Origin: Geomonas ferrireducens
Lineage (GTDB): Bacteria > Desulfobacterota > Desulfuromonadia > Geobacterales > Geobacteraceae
Length of the DNA stretch: 64,000 nt
Reading direction: 5' to 3'
Assembly: GCF_004917065.1 (NCBI RefSeq)
Contig: NZ_SSYA01000001.1
Location: 1,496,161 to 1,560,160, forward strand
A program made the translations under genes and the position numbers. Below are positions 1 through 8,123 of the stretch, one piece after another. Each line of letters opens with the position of its first letter. The stretch's first letter is position 1. The notes beneath the pieces were generated by a model. The model had not been told where the DNA came from. It ran no database searches and worked only from the letters and a program-made list of their open reading frames with translations.

Positions 1-52
1 GTAAATCTTAGACAACCACCGTAGTATAACAACATTCGGTTTCGATTACTAC

Positions 53-262
53 TGCTCAGTCTGATAGACGTGTCGGGGGAATGCCCCGGAAACTTTAAGG
101 AAAAAGCGAAGCGGTCGCCCAAGTGAAGCAGCAGCTTCGCTATGCTTTGCAAAGCTGCCGTGCACCCATATCGGTGGCAGGAAACGGGCACTCCCCTCGT
201 TAGAAGATCCTGTGGTGAGCCAGTAAGGTCCGGTGCTATGTCATAGTCATGGGGATAGAAAA
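53..262 (+). ncRNA. Candidate structured RNA, possibly the 5' part of a group II intron
   Basis: No ORF fits in bases 1-520. Bases 53-262 hold several short hairpins in series: CGGGGG/CCCCGG near 76-90, GCAGCTT/AAAGCTGC near 130-158, and a TGCACCC/GGTGGCA pair near 161-178. After these comes a stretch that reads like conserved non-coding RNA rather than protein (GGAAAC at 180, TGTGGTGAGCC at 211). The wording resembles domain I-III sequence of bacterial group II introns, but this is recalled similarity, not an alignment. No reverse transcriptase ORF follows, so if the call is right this is a fragment or the body begins upstream of the window. From 263 to 358 I see only A-rich sequence and a G-run. 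Confidence 0.33.
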
Positions 263-358
263 AAAATTTATGGGATAAAGCGATGCTAAGTATACGAAAT
301 CTCCCAAATAACGTAACAGGATGGATGGCGCGGGGGGGGCAAGGTGCAAAAAAATACC

Positions 359-386
359 TTAACTTCTGCAGTTTAGCTGACGATAC
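359..386 (+). promoter_or_regulatory. Candidate sigma-28 (FliA) promoter for the chemotaxis receptor gene
   Basis: TTAACTTC (359-366), a 12-base spacer, then GACGATAC (379-386). The flagellar sigma-28 consensus is TAAAGTTT, 11-12 bases, GCCGATAA. The match is partial (6 of 8 at the -10), but spacing and placement before a chemoreceptor gene are right. Confidence 0.35.
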
Positions 387-520
387 CGGTCTGCATTGAA
401 CCCGGATTGGCCGGGGTACTGTTACGACGGCGGAGGCGGGCGCGCCCCTCGTGCTGTCGGACGCGTTTCCTGCCGTGTCGCATCACACACGCTGCCGTCG
501 TGAAAAGAAAGGAGAAAGAT

Positions 521-2602
521 GTGAGCTTTTTCAAGAACATGAAAATCGGTAAGAAGCTGTACCTCGTCTTTTCCATCATAATCGTGCTTGTCGCCACCCT
601 GGTCGCGGTGGCTTACGTAAACCTGGCCTCGCTCGGCAAGGCAAACAGGATGAACGTCCACACCTACCAGGTTACGGAACAGGTCGGGAACATACTGACC
701 GCACTGGTGAACATAGAAACCGGCGAGCGAGGCTTCGCCCTCACCGGGGAGGAAAAGTTTCTCGAGCCGCTGAACGCCGGCAAGGCCGATTTCTCAAGGG
801 CATGGGAGGAGGCGAAGCGCCTTACCGCGGACAACCCGAAGCAGCAGGAGCGCCTGACGAAACTGTTCCAGTCCAAGGAGGACTGGCTCAAGGCCGACGT
901 GGAGCCGCTGGTCGCACTCAGACGGCAGGCCGGCAGCGGGACCGGCATGGAGCAGGTGGTGCGGACGGTGCAGCAGGCCAAGGGAAAACAGTTCATGGAC
1001 GCGATGCGCGTGGTCATCGCCGACATGCAGAAGGAGGAGATGTCCCTCCTTGGCGTGCGCATGAAGGATGCCGAGGCGCTCGAGGCGAGGACCAAGGTGA
1101 TCCTCGTGGGGGGCGGCATCCTGTGTGCCGTGCTCGCCTTCGTCTTCGCCACCCTGGTGGCGAACGCCATCACCAAGCCGCTTGGCAGGGCGCTCGATGC
1201 GGCCAACAAGATCGCGGCTGGGAACCTGAACGTGAACCTTGACGCCGACTCCGAGGACGAGTCCGGTCAACTGCTCGCCGCGCTCAAGGGGATGACGGAG
1301 CGCATCCAGGCGCTCGTCGAGGACGCTAAAGCCCTCTCCCATGCGGCTGTGGAAGGAAAGCTTGCGACGCGCGCCGACGCAGGGCGTCACGAGGGGGACT
1401 TCAGGCGCATCGTCGAGGGGGTGAACCAGACCCTCGATGCGGTGATCGGCCCGCTGCAGGTGGCCGCCGAATACGTCGACCGCATCGCCAAGGGGGACAT
1501 GCCCGCACCGATAAGGGAGGAGTACCGCGGCGACTTCAACCAGATAAAGGAAAACCTGAACCAGCTGATCGCTGCCATCACCGCGATCACGAGTGCGGCG
1601 AAGGAGGTGGCCGGCGGCAACCTGACCGTCCAGCTCGAGGAGCGCTCGGCCAACGACGAGTTGATGCGTTCCCTCTCCAGCATGGTTTCAAAGCTTTCCG
1701 CGGTGGTCACCGACGTCAAGGAGGCCGCAAACAACGTGGCGGGCGGCAGCCTGCAGATGTCCTCCGGATCGCAGCAGCTCTCACAGGGGGCGAGTGAGCA
1801 GGCGGCTGCGGCGGAGCAGGCCTCTTCCTCCATGGAGGAGATGTCCTCCAACATCAGGCAGAACGCGGATAACGCCATGCAGACGGAGAAGATCGCCGTG
1901 AAGTCCGCCCAGGACGCCCAGGAAGGGGGCAAGGCGGTGGCGCAGACGGTGCAGGCGATGAAGGACATCGCCGGGAAGATCTCCATTATCGAGGAGATCG
2001 CGCGGCAGACGAACCTTCTGGCCCTGAACGCCGCCATCGAGGCGGCCCGCGCCGGGGAGCACGGCAAGGGTTTCGCCGTCGTGGCAAGCGAGGTGAGAAA
2101 GCTCGCCGAGCGCTCGCAGAAGGCGGCGGCTGAGATCTCGGAGCTCTCCTCGACGAGCGTAGAGGTGGCGGAGACCGCCGGACAGATGCTGGACCGCATG
2201 CTTCCGGATATCCAGCGCACGGCCGAACTGGTGCAGGAGATCTCCGCCGCGTGCAAGGAACAGGACAGCGGCGCGGCCCAGATCAACAAGGCGATCCAGC
2301 AGCTCGACCAGGTGATCCAGCAAAACGCCTCGGCGAGCGAGCAGATGTCGGCGACGGCTGAGGAACTCTCCTCGCAGTCGGAACAGCTGCAGACGACCAT
2401 CGGTTACTTCAACATAGGGCAGGAGCGCAGCGCGAAGGGAGTGCCGGTGCGCTTTAAGGAGCCGCAGCCCGAAGCGCGGCCGGGGCGTAAGGAAGCCCCG
2501 GCCAAGGCGAAGGGGGGTAGGAACAAGCTCACCCAGTCCGGCCCGGTGACCGGTGCCGAGATCAACCTGAACGATCTCGACGAGCAGTTCGAGACCTTCT
2601 AG
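521..2602 (+). CDS. Methyl-accepting chemotaxis protein with CHASE3-type sensor domain
   Basis: Transmembrane chemoreceptor that senses a periplasmic signal and controls CheA. I take the GTG at 521 as start: AAAGGAG lies just upstream and the next residues ([16 protein letters not shown]) lead directly into the first membrane helix. Upstream in-frame codons encode an Arg-rich stretch with no receptor character. The 693-residue protein has TM1 at about 11-33, a helical periplasmic domain with the CHASE3-like signature [16 protein letters not shown]2 at about 190-213, HAMP and a second HAMP-like segment, and the signalling hairpin tip ([20 protein letters not shown], about 489-510). The C-terminus ends in DEQFETF and has no CheR-tethering pentapeptide. 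It is monocistronic, closed by a terminator at 2634. Confidence 0.93.
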   Translation: MSFFKNMKIGKKLYLVFSIIIVLVATLVAVAYVNLASLGKANRMNVHTYQVTEQVGNILTALVNIETGERGFALTGEEKFLEPLNAGKADFSRAWEEAKRLTADNPKQQERLTKLFQSKEDWLKADVEPLVALRRQAGSGTGMEQVVRTVQQAKGKQFMDAMRVVIADMQKEEMSLLGVRMKDAEALEARTKVILVGGGILCAVLAFVFATLVANAITKPLGRALDAANKIAAGNLNVNLDADSEDESGQLLAALKGMTERIQALVEDAKALSHAAVEGKLATRADAGRHEGDFRRIVEGVNQTLDAVIGPLQVAAEYVDRIAKGDMPAPIREEYRGDFNQIKENLNQLIAAITAITSAAKEVAGGNLTVQLEERSANDELMRSLSSMVSKLSAVVTDVKEAANNVAGGSLQMSSGSQQLSQGASEQAAAAEQASSSMEEMSSNIRQNADNAMQTEKIAVKSAQDAQEGGKAVAQTVQAMKDIAGKISIIEEIARQTNLLALNAAIEAARAGEHGKGFAVVASEVRKLAERSQKAAAEISELSSTSVEVAETAGQMLDRMLPDIQRTAELVQEISAACKEQDSGAAQINKAIQQLDQVIQQNASASEQMSATAEELSSQSEQLQTTIGYFNIGQERSAKGVPVRFKEPQPEARPGRKEAPAKAKGGRNKLTQSGPVTGAEINLNDLDEQFETF

Positions 2603-2633
2603 CGGTAAGGCGGCAACGTCTGCCGGAACAGGG

Positions 2634-2666
2634 AGGCCCGACGGCAAGCGCCGTCGGGCCTCTTTG
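2634..2666 (+). terminator. Rho-independent terminator after the chemoreceptor gene
   Basis: A perfect 12-bp stem (AGGCCCGACGGC and its complement) with an AAGC loop, followed by a short T-rich CTTT. It lies 30 bases after the receptor stop codon. Confidence 0.8.
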
Positions 2667-2772
2667 CCGTCTCGGCCCCCGACGAATTTATCTTGACCCG
2701 TCTACCACTTCACGGTTTAGTATCCCCGACTGTCATGGCCATGACCGACCAAACAGATAAGGAGCGAACAGT

Positions 2773-2955
2773 ATGAGCAAGGTAACGGTAGACGAGTGGA
2801 CCGCCCGGTTCCGGGCCATCGGGCTGGACGACGCGGCCATGGAACAGTGGCATCGCCTCTTCGAGAGGGAAAATCCCGAAGGGCACCAGAGCTTCCTCGA
2901 GTGGCTGGGGCTTCCCCAGGAACGGATCGCGGCGATCCGCGCACACCACGCCTAA
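2773..2955 (+). CDS. 60-residue protein homologous to the C-terminal domain of the next gene (MerR)
   Basis: Short intact gene with a good ribosome binding site (AAGGAGCG, ending about 8 bases before ATG). The protein is soluble and helical. Its pattern W..R.R..GLDD.AMEQWH..FE...PE.H..FL..LGLP.E.I..IR lines up along nearly its whole length with the last 60 residues of the MerR regulator encoded 48 bases downstream (W..MLRAAGMDD.GMETWH..FE...PKAHHAFL..LGI...EV..IR). This is a domain duplication: one copy fused to a DNA-binding domain, one free. The function of the domain is unknown to me; a shared ligand or a dimerisation or decoy role is inference. Confidence 0.78.
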   Translation: MSKVTVDEWTARFRAIGLDDAAMEQWHRLFERENPEGHQSFLEWLGLPQERIAAIRAHHA

Positions 2956-3002
2956 TCTGCAGGCCCCGGGCGCCCGGGGCCGCTTTTCTCGAAGGAGCAG
3001 GC

Positions 3003-3551
3003 ATGTACCGCATCAGCCAGCTGGCCAAGAGGTTCGGACTTTCCCGGAGCACGCTCTTGTACTACGACCAGGAGGGGCTTCTTTGCCCGAGCGCAAGGAG
3101 CGAGGCGGGTTACCGTCTCTATTCGGAGCGCGACCTGGATCGGCTCGCCGCGATAGCCTCGTTCCGCAAGGCCGGGCTCTCCGTGGAGGAGATCCGGGCC
3201 ATCCTCGCCGCCCCGGAAAAGGGGGAGCGGTCGGTCCTGAAGCGCCGCCTCGCGGCGATCGGAGAGGAGATCAGGGCGCTCAAGGCCCAGCAGAGCCTGC
3301 TCGCCCGCATGCTCCGGGTCCAGTCGGGAGAGTCGCTCCCGGAGAGCATGGACAAGGAAACCTGGGTCGCCATGCTGCGCGCGGCGGGCATGGACGACAG
3401 GGGGATGGAGACCTGGCACGCCGAGTTCGAGCGCCGCGCACCAAAGGCGCACCACGCCTTCCTCCTCTCGCTCGGCATCGGCGAAGAGGAGGTGCTGACC
3501 ATACGAAGGCTCTCGGAGTCGGTCTGGGCCGGCGCAGAGGGGAAGGGGTGA
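3003..3551 (+). CDS. MerR-family transcriptional regulator
   Basis: The 182-residue protein begins MYRISQLAKRFGLSRSTLLYYD, the winged helix of MerR proteins, followed by GYRLYSERDLDRL and a coiled dimerisation helix to about residue 110. The ATG at 3003 has GAAGGAG upstream and starts the canonical domain; earlier in-frame codons belong to the preceding gene's shadow. It has only one cysteine (in LLCPS) and no Cys metal loop, so it is not an obvious CueR/MerR metal sensor. Residues from about 120 form a domain shared with the 60-residue protein just upstream. The two genes are probably co-transcribed. A Cys-rich copper-storage-type gene follows with its own promoter. Confidence 0.88.
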   Translation: MYRISQLAKRFGLSRSTLLYYDQEGLLCPSARSEAGYRLYSERDLDRLAAIASFRKAGLSVEEIRAILAAPEKGERSVLKRRLAAIGEEIRALKAQQSLLARMLRVQSGESLPESMDKETWVAMLRAAGMDDRGMETWHAEFERRAPKAHHAFLLSLGIGEEEVLTIRRLSESVWAGAEGKG

Positions 3552-3581
3552 AAAAAGGGCTCCGGTTCCCCCCCCCCCGCG

Positions 3582-3609
3582 TTGAATTCTCCGGCAATGT
3601 GATTAGAAT
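3582..3609 (+). promoter_or_regulatory. Sigma-70-type promoter for the Cys-rich protein gene
   Basis: TTGAAT (3582-3587), 16-base spacer, TAGAAT (3604-3609), 45 bases before the ATG at 3654. The spacer is not the 19-20 bases typical of MerR-activated promoters. Confidence 0.55.
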
Positions 3610-3653
3610 GTGCTAACTGTTGTGCCGACATTCCAACCACAAAGGAGAAGCCC

Positions 3654-4079
3654 ATGAAGACATCCGAAATGTTCGCCGCCCACCCGAGAAAGCTCATCAT
3701 GGACGTGACCGCCGTCACCGAGTGCATCAGCTCCCTCGTCGAGTGTGCCGACGTCTGCACCAGCTGCGCCGATGCGTGCCTCGGCGAGGCGACGGTGCAA
3801 GACCTCACCAAGTGCATCCGCCTGAACCTCGACTGCGCCGATATCTGCCAAGTCACCGCGCGTGTCCTCTCCCGGCAGACCGAAGCCGTCCCCCAGCTTT
3901 TGAGGACGCAGCTTGAGAGCTGCGCCGTCGCCTGCCGCCTCTGCATGCAGGAGTGCGAGGTGCACTCCGAGATGCACCAGCACTGCCGCATCTGCCGCTC
4001 GTCCTGCCAAAGCTGCGAGAAGGTCTGCCAGGACCTGATCTCCCGCCTCTCCGAAGGAACCAGGACCACCTTCCTCTGA
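3654..4079 (+). CDS. Four-helix-bundle copper-storage-type protein (Csp/DUF326)
   Basis: The 141-residue protein has 17 cysteines spaced three or four residues apart along helices (C24, C31, C35, C38, C42, C54, C61, C65, C90, C94, C97, C101, C111, C114, C118, C121, C125). This is the pattern of copper storage proteins, where Cys thiolates line the core of a four-helix bundle and bind many Cu(I). There is no signal peptide or TAT motif, so it should be cytosolic (Csp3-like). Start ATG has AAAGGAG upstream. It sits alone between a MerR gene and an unrelated long ORF. The copper role is a family inference; no copper ATPase is nearby. Confidence 0.85.
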   Translation: MKTSEMFAAHPRKLIMDVTAVTECISSLVECADVCTSCADACLGEATVQDLTKCIRLNLDCADICQVTARVLSRQTEAVPQLLRTQLESCAVACRLCMQECEVHSEMHQHCRICRSSCQSCEKVCQDLISRLSEGTRTTFL

Positions 4080-4139
4080 CATGCCCCGGGGCGGCGCAAG
4101 CCGCCCCTTCTGTGCCGTTTTTGAAAGAGGAGGTGGCCG

Positions 4140-5321
4140 ATGAGCAAGCTTGCCTGTAACGTGGCCGCATACCGTCCCGATCCGTCGATGCTGGCGGCAA
4201 GGTTCGAACCTCGGCATGCCGAGACGCTCCTGGCCGAGGCGGAACGGCTCCTGGAGCGCTGCGTCGCGGACTTCAGGGAGTACTCCGCGCTGGATCGGGC
4301 CTGGCAGGAACTGAGCCTCGACCTGTCCATCCTGGAAAAGGAGCTTGAGCTCGACCGGCAACGAGTCGAGTCGATGGAGCCGCAAGAGCGGGAAGTCGCC
4401 GCTCGGGAGGAGCCGGTCTCTCCGCGGGAGGAGACGCAGGAACAGGCGCCGGGCGGTGAGGTGCAAGCGGCACCGCCGGCGGTGGAAGAAGAGGAGATGG
4501 AAACGGAGCCGGAACGGGCCGAGGTGAGCGGCATGATCGGGTTGCGCGGCGAGTCGATCCGACGCAGGAAGGGGCTTGCCGCTCCGGGCGGCGCCCTGGC
4601 CATGAACGAGCAGCGCGACCTCGTGCTGAAAAGGCTTTGCCGGGACTACGAGGCGGCGCTGGACCGGATCGCGGTGGCCGAGGGGGGGCTCATGCGCATC
4701 TACGGCCACGACGCCCCTTCGCCGCTCAGTTCCTGGTCCGAGACGCTGGGGGCGTCCATTGCGAGTTGTACCGTCTGGACGCGCGACGCCCTGGAATGGC
4801 TCGCTTGCTACCAGCGCAGGGAGCAGGCCTTCACCCGTGCCTTCTCGGTGCGCGCCCTCATGAACCGCAACGCGTGGGGGCAGCTAAGGCACGCGCGCGA
4901 CAGTTTCGCCGTGCGCGTGCAGGTGCCGCCGGAGCTTTTCCAGGGGCTCGAGAACTGCCGCTTCCGCGGCGTGAGCGCGTCGCTTTTGGGGGAGGCGGGG
5001 GCGGTCCCGTGGTCCGCCTTGGTGCGGCTTCCTGAAAGGGGGGTGTATGTGAGGCGCGGGGAGCGCGTGGAGGCGGACCAGAGGGGGCTTTCGCCCATCC
5101 TCCTCGGGCGGGTGGAGAACCGCCGCTCGGTGCGTCGCTCCGAGTTCTGCGGCATGGTGACCCACGAGAATGCGAGCCCGGTTGGGAATGGGGCTAACGA
5201 CGGGCTCTGGTCCGTCGAGCTCCTACGCCCGGTCGGGGCGGTGAGCGAGCAGTTCGCCCAGGTGGAGGACCTGGTGGTAGAGGTGAAGGTCTGCGGCGTG
5301 CCGCAGGCAGGCGGGGAATAA
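4140..5321 (+). CDS. Uncharacterised protein with a Tc-toxin A-like C-terminal domain
   Basis: 393 residues, not recognised as a named family. Residues 1-85 are helical and coiled-coil prone, about 85-130 are an acidic Glu/Pro-rich linker, and 150-260 are helical (DYEAALDRIAVAEGGLMRIYG). The last 130 residues look like the end of insecticidal Tc toxin A subunits: a helix of Arg/Ala, then VQVPPELFxxLENCRFRGVSASLL (compare the family pattern of E.P..LFD.D.PGHYFRRIKSVS), and near the end NDGLWSVELL followed by VEDLVVEVKV (compare the family's WRLELP and ISDVILH.RYTA). It is far too short to be a toxin itself and no other Tc subunit is nearby. The ribosome site AAAGAGGAGG lies before ATG 4140. 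Similarity is by eye. Confidence 0.55.
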   Translation: MSKLACNVAAYRPDPSMLAARFEPRHAETLLAEAERLLERCVADFREYSALDRAWQELSLDLSILEKELELDRQRVESMEPQEREVAAREEPVSPREETQEQAPGGEVQAAPPAVEEEEMETEPERAEVSGMIGLRGESIRRRKGLAAPGGALAMNEQRDLVLKRLCRDYEAALDRIAVAEGGLMRIYGHDAPSPLSSWSETLGASIASCTVWTRDALEWLACYQRREQAFTRAFSVRALMNRNAWGQLRHARDSFAVRVQVPPELFQGLENCRFRGVSASLLGEAGAVPWSALVRLPERGVYVRRGERVEADQRGLSPILLGRVENRRSVRRSEFCGMVTHENASPVGNGANDGLWSVELLRPVGAVSEQFAQVEDLVVEVKVCGVPQAGGE

Positions 5322-5359
5322 CAGGCGGCCGGCGAAGGCCGACCACAAGGGGGTGACTC

Positions 5360-5809
5360 ATGGGAGAGATGCGGTTGACCAGCCCGGCCTTCAAGGACAA
5401 CGGGCGCATGCCGGCCAGGTATACCTGCGATGGTGACAACATCAATCCGGAACTCCGGATCGAGCACGTGCCGGACGGCACCAAGTCGTTGGCTCTGGTC
5501 ATGGAAGACCCGGACGCCCCGAACGGGCTCTGGGTACACTGGATCCTTTGGAACATGGGGCCTAGGACCACCGAGCTCGTGGAACAGGCGGAGCCGCGCG
5601 AAGTGGTCATCGGCAAGAACAGCTGGGGACACAACCAGTATGGCGGGCCCTGCCCTCCCTCCGGCACCCATCGCTACATCTTCCGGTTGTACGCGCTCGA
5701 CACGACGCTTGAACTGGCGGGAACGGCGAGCAAGGGGCAACTGGACGTGGCGATGCAGGACCATGTCATCGAGGAGGCGGTGCTTACGGGGCTGTACGGT
5801 GGAGGGTAG
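5360..5809 (+). CDS. YbhB/YbcL family Raf-kinase-inhibitor-like protein (PEBP fold)
   Basis: 149 residues with the prokaryotic PEBP signature: a beta strand FKDNGRMPARYTCDG, the ligand-pocket motif MEDPDAPNGLWVHWILWN, and YGGPCPPSGTHRYIFRLYALD. Length is usual for the bacterial family and no signal peptide is present, so it is cytosolic. Bacterial members have no settled function. AAGGGGGTGA precedes the ATG. It stands 38 bases after the previous gene and is followed by a bidirectional terminator shared with the hemerythrin gene on the other strand. Confidence 0.9.
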   Translation: MGEMRLTSPAFKDNGRMPARYTCDGDNINPELRIEHVPDGTKSLALVMEDPDAPNGLWVHWILWNMGPRTTELVEQAEPREVVIGKNSWGHNQYGGPCPPSGTHRYIFRLYALDTTLELAGTASKGQLDVAMQDHVIEEAVLTGLYGGG

Positions 5810-5831
5810 CGAACAAGGAGTGGGAAAAGTG

Positions 5832-5862
5832 GCGTCCGGTGCAATTGCCGGGCGCTTTTTTT
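5832..5862. terminator. Bidirectional terminator between PEBP and hemerythrin genes
   Basis: GCGTCCGG/CCGGGCGC stem (one G-U pair) with an 8-base loop, then seven T on the plus strand. On the minus strand the hairpin is followed by CTTTT. The T-run touches the stop codon of the convergent gene. Confidence 0.72.
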
Positions 5863-6268
5863 ATAGTCCGGCCACTTCAGTCACGTACTGGGCAAGGGAG
5901 CGGTCCGTGTTCTGGATGTGCGCCACCAGCCAGTCCTTGAGAAAGACGAGGACATCGATGGCGACGAAGGATTCCCCCGCCTCGAAACGGTCCCTGAAGT
6001 TGTGGATGGACTTGATGAAGGTGCGGTGGGCGGCGGTGTGAGCCTTAGCTGCCGGGTAGCGCGCCGCGCGCATCAGGGCTTCCTCGGTGCCGAAGTGGTA
6101 CTGGGTGTAGTCTAGAAGTTCCACCACTATGTCATGCAGTTCATGGGTGTGGTCGTGCTGCATGAGCGCGCTGTAGCAGCGGTTCAGGATCTCCACCAGC
6201 TTTTCGTGATCGGCGTCGATCCGCTGCACTCCCAAGGTCAGGGTTTCATCCCATTCAACCAGCGTCAT
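5861..6268 (-). CDS. Bacteriohemerythrin
   Basis: 135-residue single-domain hemerythrin that binds O2 at a non-heme di-iron site. All seven ligands are visible with canonical spacing: H21 (DADHEKL), H58 and E62 (YHFGTEE), H77 and H81 (HTAAH), H117 and D122 (HIQNTD). No signal peptide. In strict or microaerotolerant anaerobes such proteins are thought to carry or scavenge oxygen; that is family knowledge, not shown here. Stand-alone gene, convergent with the PEBP-family gene. Confidence 0.93.
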   Translation of the reverse strand: MTLVEWDETLTLGVQRIDADHEKLVEILNRCYSALMQHDHTHELHDIVVELLDYTQYHFGTEEALMRAARYPAAKAHTAAHRTFIKSIHNFRDRFEAGESFVAIDVLVFLKDWLVAHIQNTDRSLAQYVTEVAGL

Positions 6269-6341
6269 TAGTTGCTCCGGCTCATTAGTGGTACTGCTTT
6301 CTATCCTTATCGGCGTGCTGCGCTTGAACTGAAATACCTCC

Positions 6342-6713
6342 CTACTTGAAGGCGATCACGTCGAGCCGGCCGTAATCCCCGCGCTGCGCCTTCATGGCGC
6401 GCCGCTCGAAGGCGATCTCCCTCCTCTTCCGCTCCTCAAGCCCCTCCTGTGCGCCGGTGGCGCCGACCCTGGAGAGGGCTTGTTGCAGCACGAAGCCTCC
6501 CGCCAGAAGCGACGCGAGGGCGAACCTGCGCTTGGCGAGAAGTCCCACGGCGCCGGCTAGAAGCAGGTATGCGGGAGGGTTAAGCACGAAGTCGAGCAGG
6601 GCATGCGCACCGAGCCTCACGTTCAGGCGCCGCAGCTGCGGGTCGAGGTTTTCTCTTTGGTCCTCGCGGAAGTTAAGCGGACGCTCGGCCCATTCGGTCA
6701 GTCTTTCGCCCAT
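6342..6713 (-). CDS. Small membrane protein of unknown function
   Basis: 123 residues with the start chosen at 6713, where AAAGGAGGGAG sits just before the ATG; a longer reading frame upstream lacks such a site. The N-terminus is polar (GERLTEWAERPLNFRED), followed by two adjacent hydrophobic segments (about residues 35-52 and 58-78), then a basic soluble tail with KRREIAFERRAMKAQRGDYGRLDVIAFK. I do not recognise a family. It is a single gene between the hemerythrin gene and a divergent FemAB-like gene. Confidence 0.65.
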   Translation of the reverse strand: MGERLTEWAERPLNFREDQRENLDPQLRRLNVRLGAHALLDFVLNPPAYLLLAGAVGLLAKRRFALASLLAGGFVLQQALSRVGATGAQEGLEERKRREIAFERRAMKAQRGDYGRLDVIAFK

Positions 6714-6810
6714 GACTCCCTCCTTTGCCGGATTTGGCAACGACAAGTATCTTAGCAGCACACGTACTTTCCTCAACACGATAGTTTCATTTTGTACGGT
6801 GCGGCGCACC

Positions 6811-6838
6811 TTGACTTGGAAACGGTGGTGGATAGAGT
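6811..6838 (+). promoter_or_regulatory. Candidate promoter for the FemAB-like gene
   Basis: TTGACT (6811-6816), 16 bases, TAGAGT (6833-6838), 40 bases before the GTG start at 6878. The -10 is weak. Confidence 0.4.
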
Positions 6839-6877
6839 AAGACGTTGTTAATTTCGTGAAGGTATTGGAGGTCGGCA

Positions 6878-7984
6878 GTGGCTACTGGCGTTTTCCGCGA
6901 ACTGCTTGAGACGGACCTCGGGAAGGGGGTGAGCCTCATCGACCCGCTGCGCAATCATCGCTGGGACCGGTTCGTGCACGCCCATCCCTACGGCTGGATA
7001 ACGCACCTCTCCGGTTGGAAAAGGGTGCTGGACAAGAACTTCCAGCACATGTGCGGCTATTACCTGGCGCTCACCACCCCCGGTGGCGCCATCAAGGCGG
7101 CCCTCCCGATCTACGCGGTGCGGAGCTGGCTGACCGGCCGGCGCCTGGTAAGCATCCCGTTTGCCACTCTCTGCGATCCGCTGGTATCGGAGTCGTCCGA
7201 GATGGAGATCCTGTGCGACGCGGTGCTGCGGCTTGCCGAACAGCTCGAGATCCCCCGCATCGAGATCAGGACGGCGCAGGCGCCACACCTGCTCGATCGG
7301 GAAAGGTTCCGCACCGACTGCGGCCACAAGCACCACTTCATCAGGCTCTCCCGCGACCCCGAGGAGGTCAGGATGCGCTTCCACAGAAGCTGCGTGCGGC
7401 AGCGCATCCTCCGCGCCGAGAACTCGGGGCTGAGCATCATCCGGGGATGGCGTGAAGCGGATCTGATGGATTTTTACCTCCTGCACCGGGTCATGAGAAG
7501 GAAGAGGGGGCTTCCCCCGCAGCCGTACCCTTTGGTTAAATCGCTCTGGCAGACCTTTTCCGGACAGGGGCTGGCCGAGCTCCTGCTCTGCCGCAAGGGC
7601 GCGGAGACGGTGGCCGGGGTGCTGCTTTTCACCTACAAAGGACGCGTCTCCATCGAGTACTCCGCGATGGACGCGAACCATATCGACTGTAGCCCTCTGC
7701 ATTTCCTGCTCTGGAACGTCATCAAGGACGCCTGCCGAGCCGGCTATCAGCGCTTCGATTTCGGGCAGACCAAGGAGCAGAACAAAAGCCTGATGGACTT
7801 CAAGTCCCATTGGGGGACCGAGATCCTGGATCTCCCTCATTTCCTCTACCCCAACGACCCGGCGCTCCCGAGCCCGTTGTACAACAGGTCGCTGGCGAGG
7901 AAGGCGCTGCATTACCTTTGCAACAAGGCGCCGGACACGGCGCTCAGCTATCTTGGGGAGTTCTGCTACCGCCACATGGGGTAG
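6878..7984 (+). CDS. FemAB-like GNAT-fold acyltransferase
   Basis: 368 residues with GTG start preceded by TTGGAGG. The N-terminal part (NHRWDRFVHAHPYGWITHLSGW) and the second GNAT half, with RAGYQRFDFGQTKEQNKSLMDFKSHWG, match the FemAB-type proteins found near exopolysaccharide or PEP-CTERM loci in Gram-negative bacteria. They are related to peptidoglycan bridge aminoacyltransferases and lack membrane segments. The substrate cannot be read from the sequence. No polysaccharide cluster or exosortase is adjacent, so the surface-polymer role is inference. Single gene. Confidence 0.78.
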   Translation: MATGVFRELLETDLGKGVSLIDPLRNHRWDRFVHAHPYGWITHLSGWKRVLDKNFQHMCGYYLALTTPGGAIKAALPIYAVRSWLTGRRLVSIPFATLCDPLVSESSEMEILCDAVLRLAEQLEIPRIEIRTAQAPHLLDRERFRTDCGHKHHFIRLSRDPEEVRMRFHRSCVRQRILRAENSGLSIIRGWREADLMDFYLLHRVMRRKRGLPPQPYPLVKSLWQTFSGQGLAELLLCRKGAETVAGVLLFTYKGRVSIEYSAMDANHIDCSPLHFLLWNVIKDACRAGYQRFDFGQTKEQNKSLMDFKSHWGTEILDLPHFLYPNDPALPSPLYNRSLARKALHYLCNKAPDTALSYLGEFCYRHMG

Positions 7985-8123
7985 CCGCTTCCCCGGGGAG
8001 AAGCGCTCCGGCGGCCGGTTCGGCACTTTCGGGTGCACCCCAGGTACCGGCCCGCCTGGAGGTGGTGGATAACAGCCGCAGTGGCCCAGGGGTCATCCCT
8101 CAAGGGGATGGAAGGAGGAAGTC

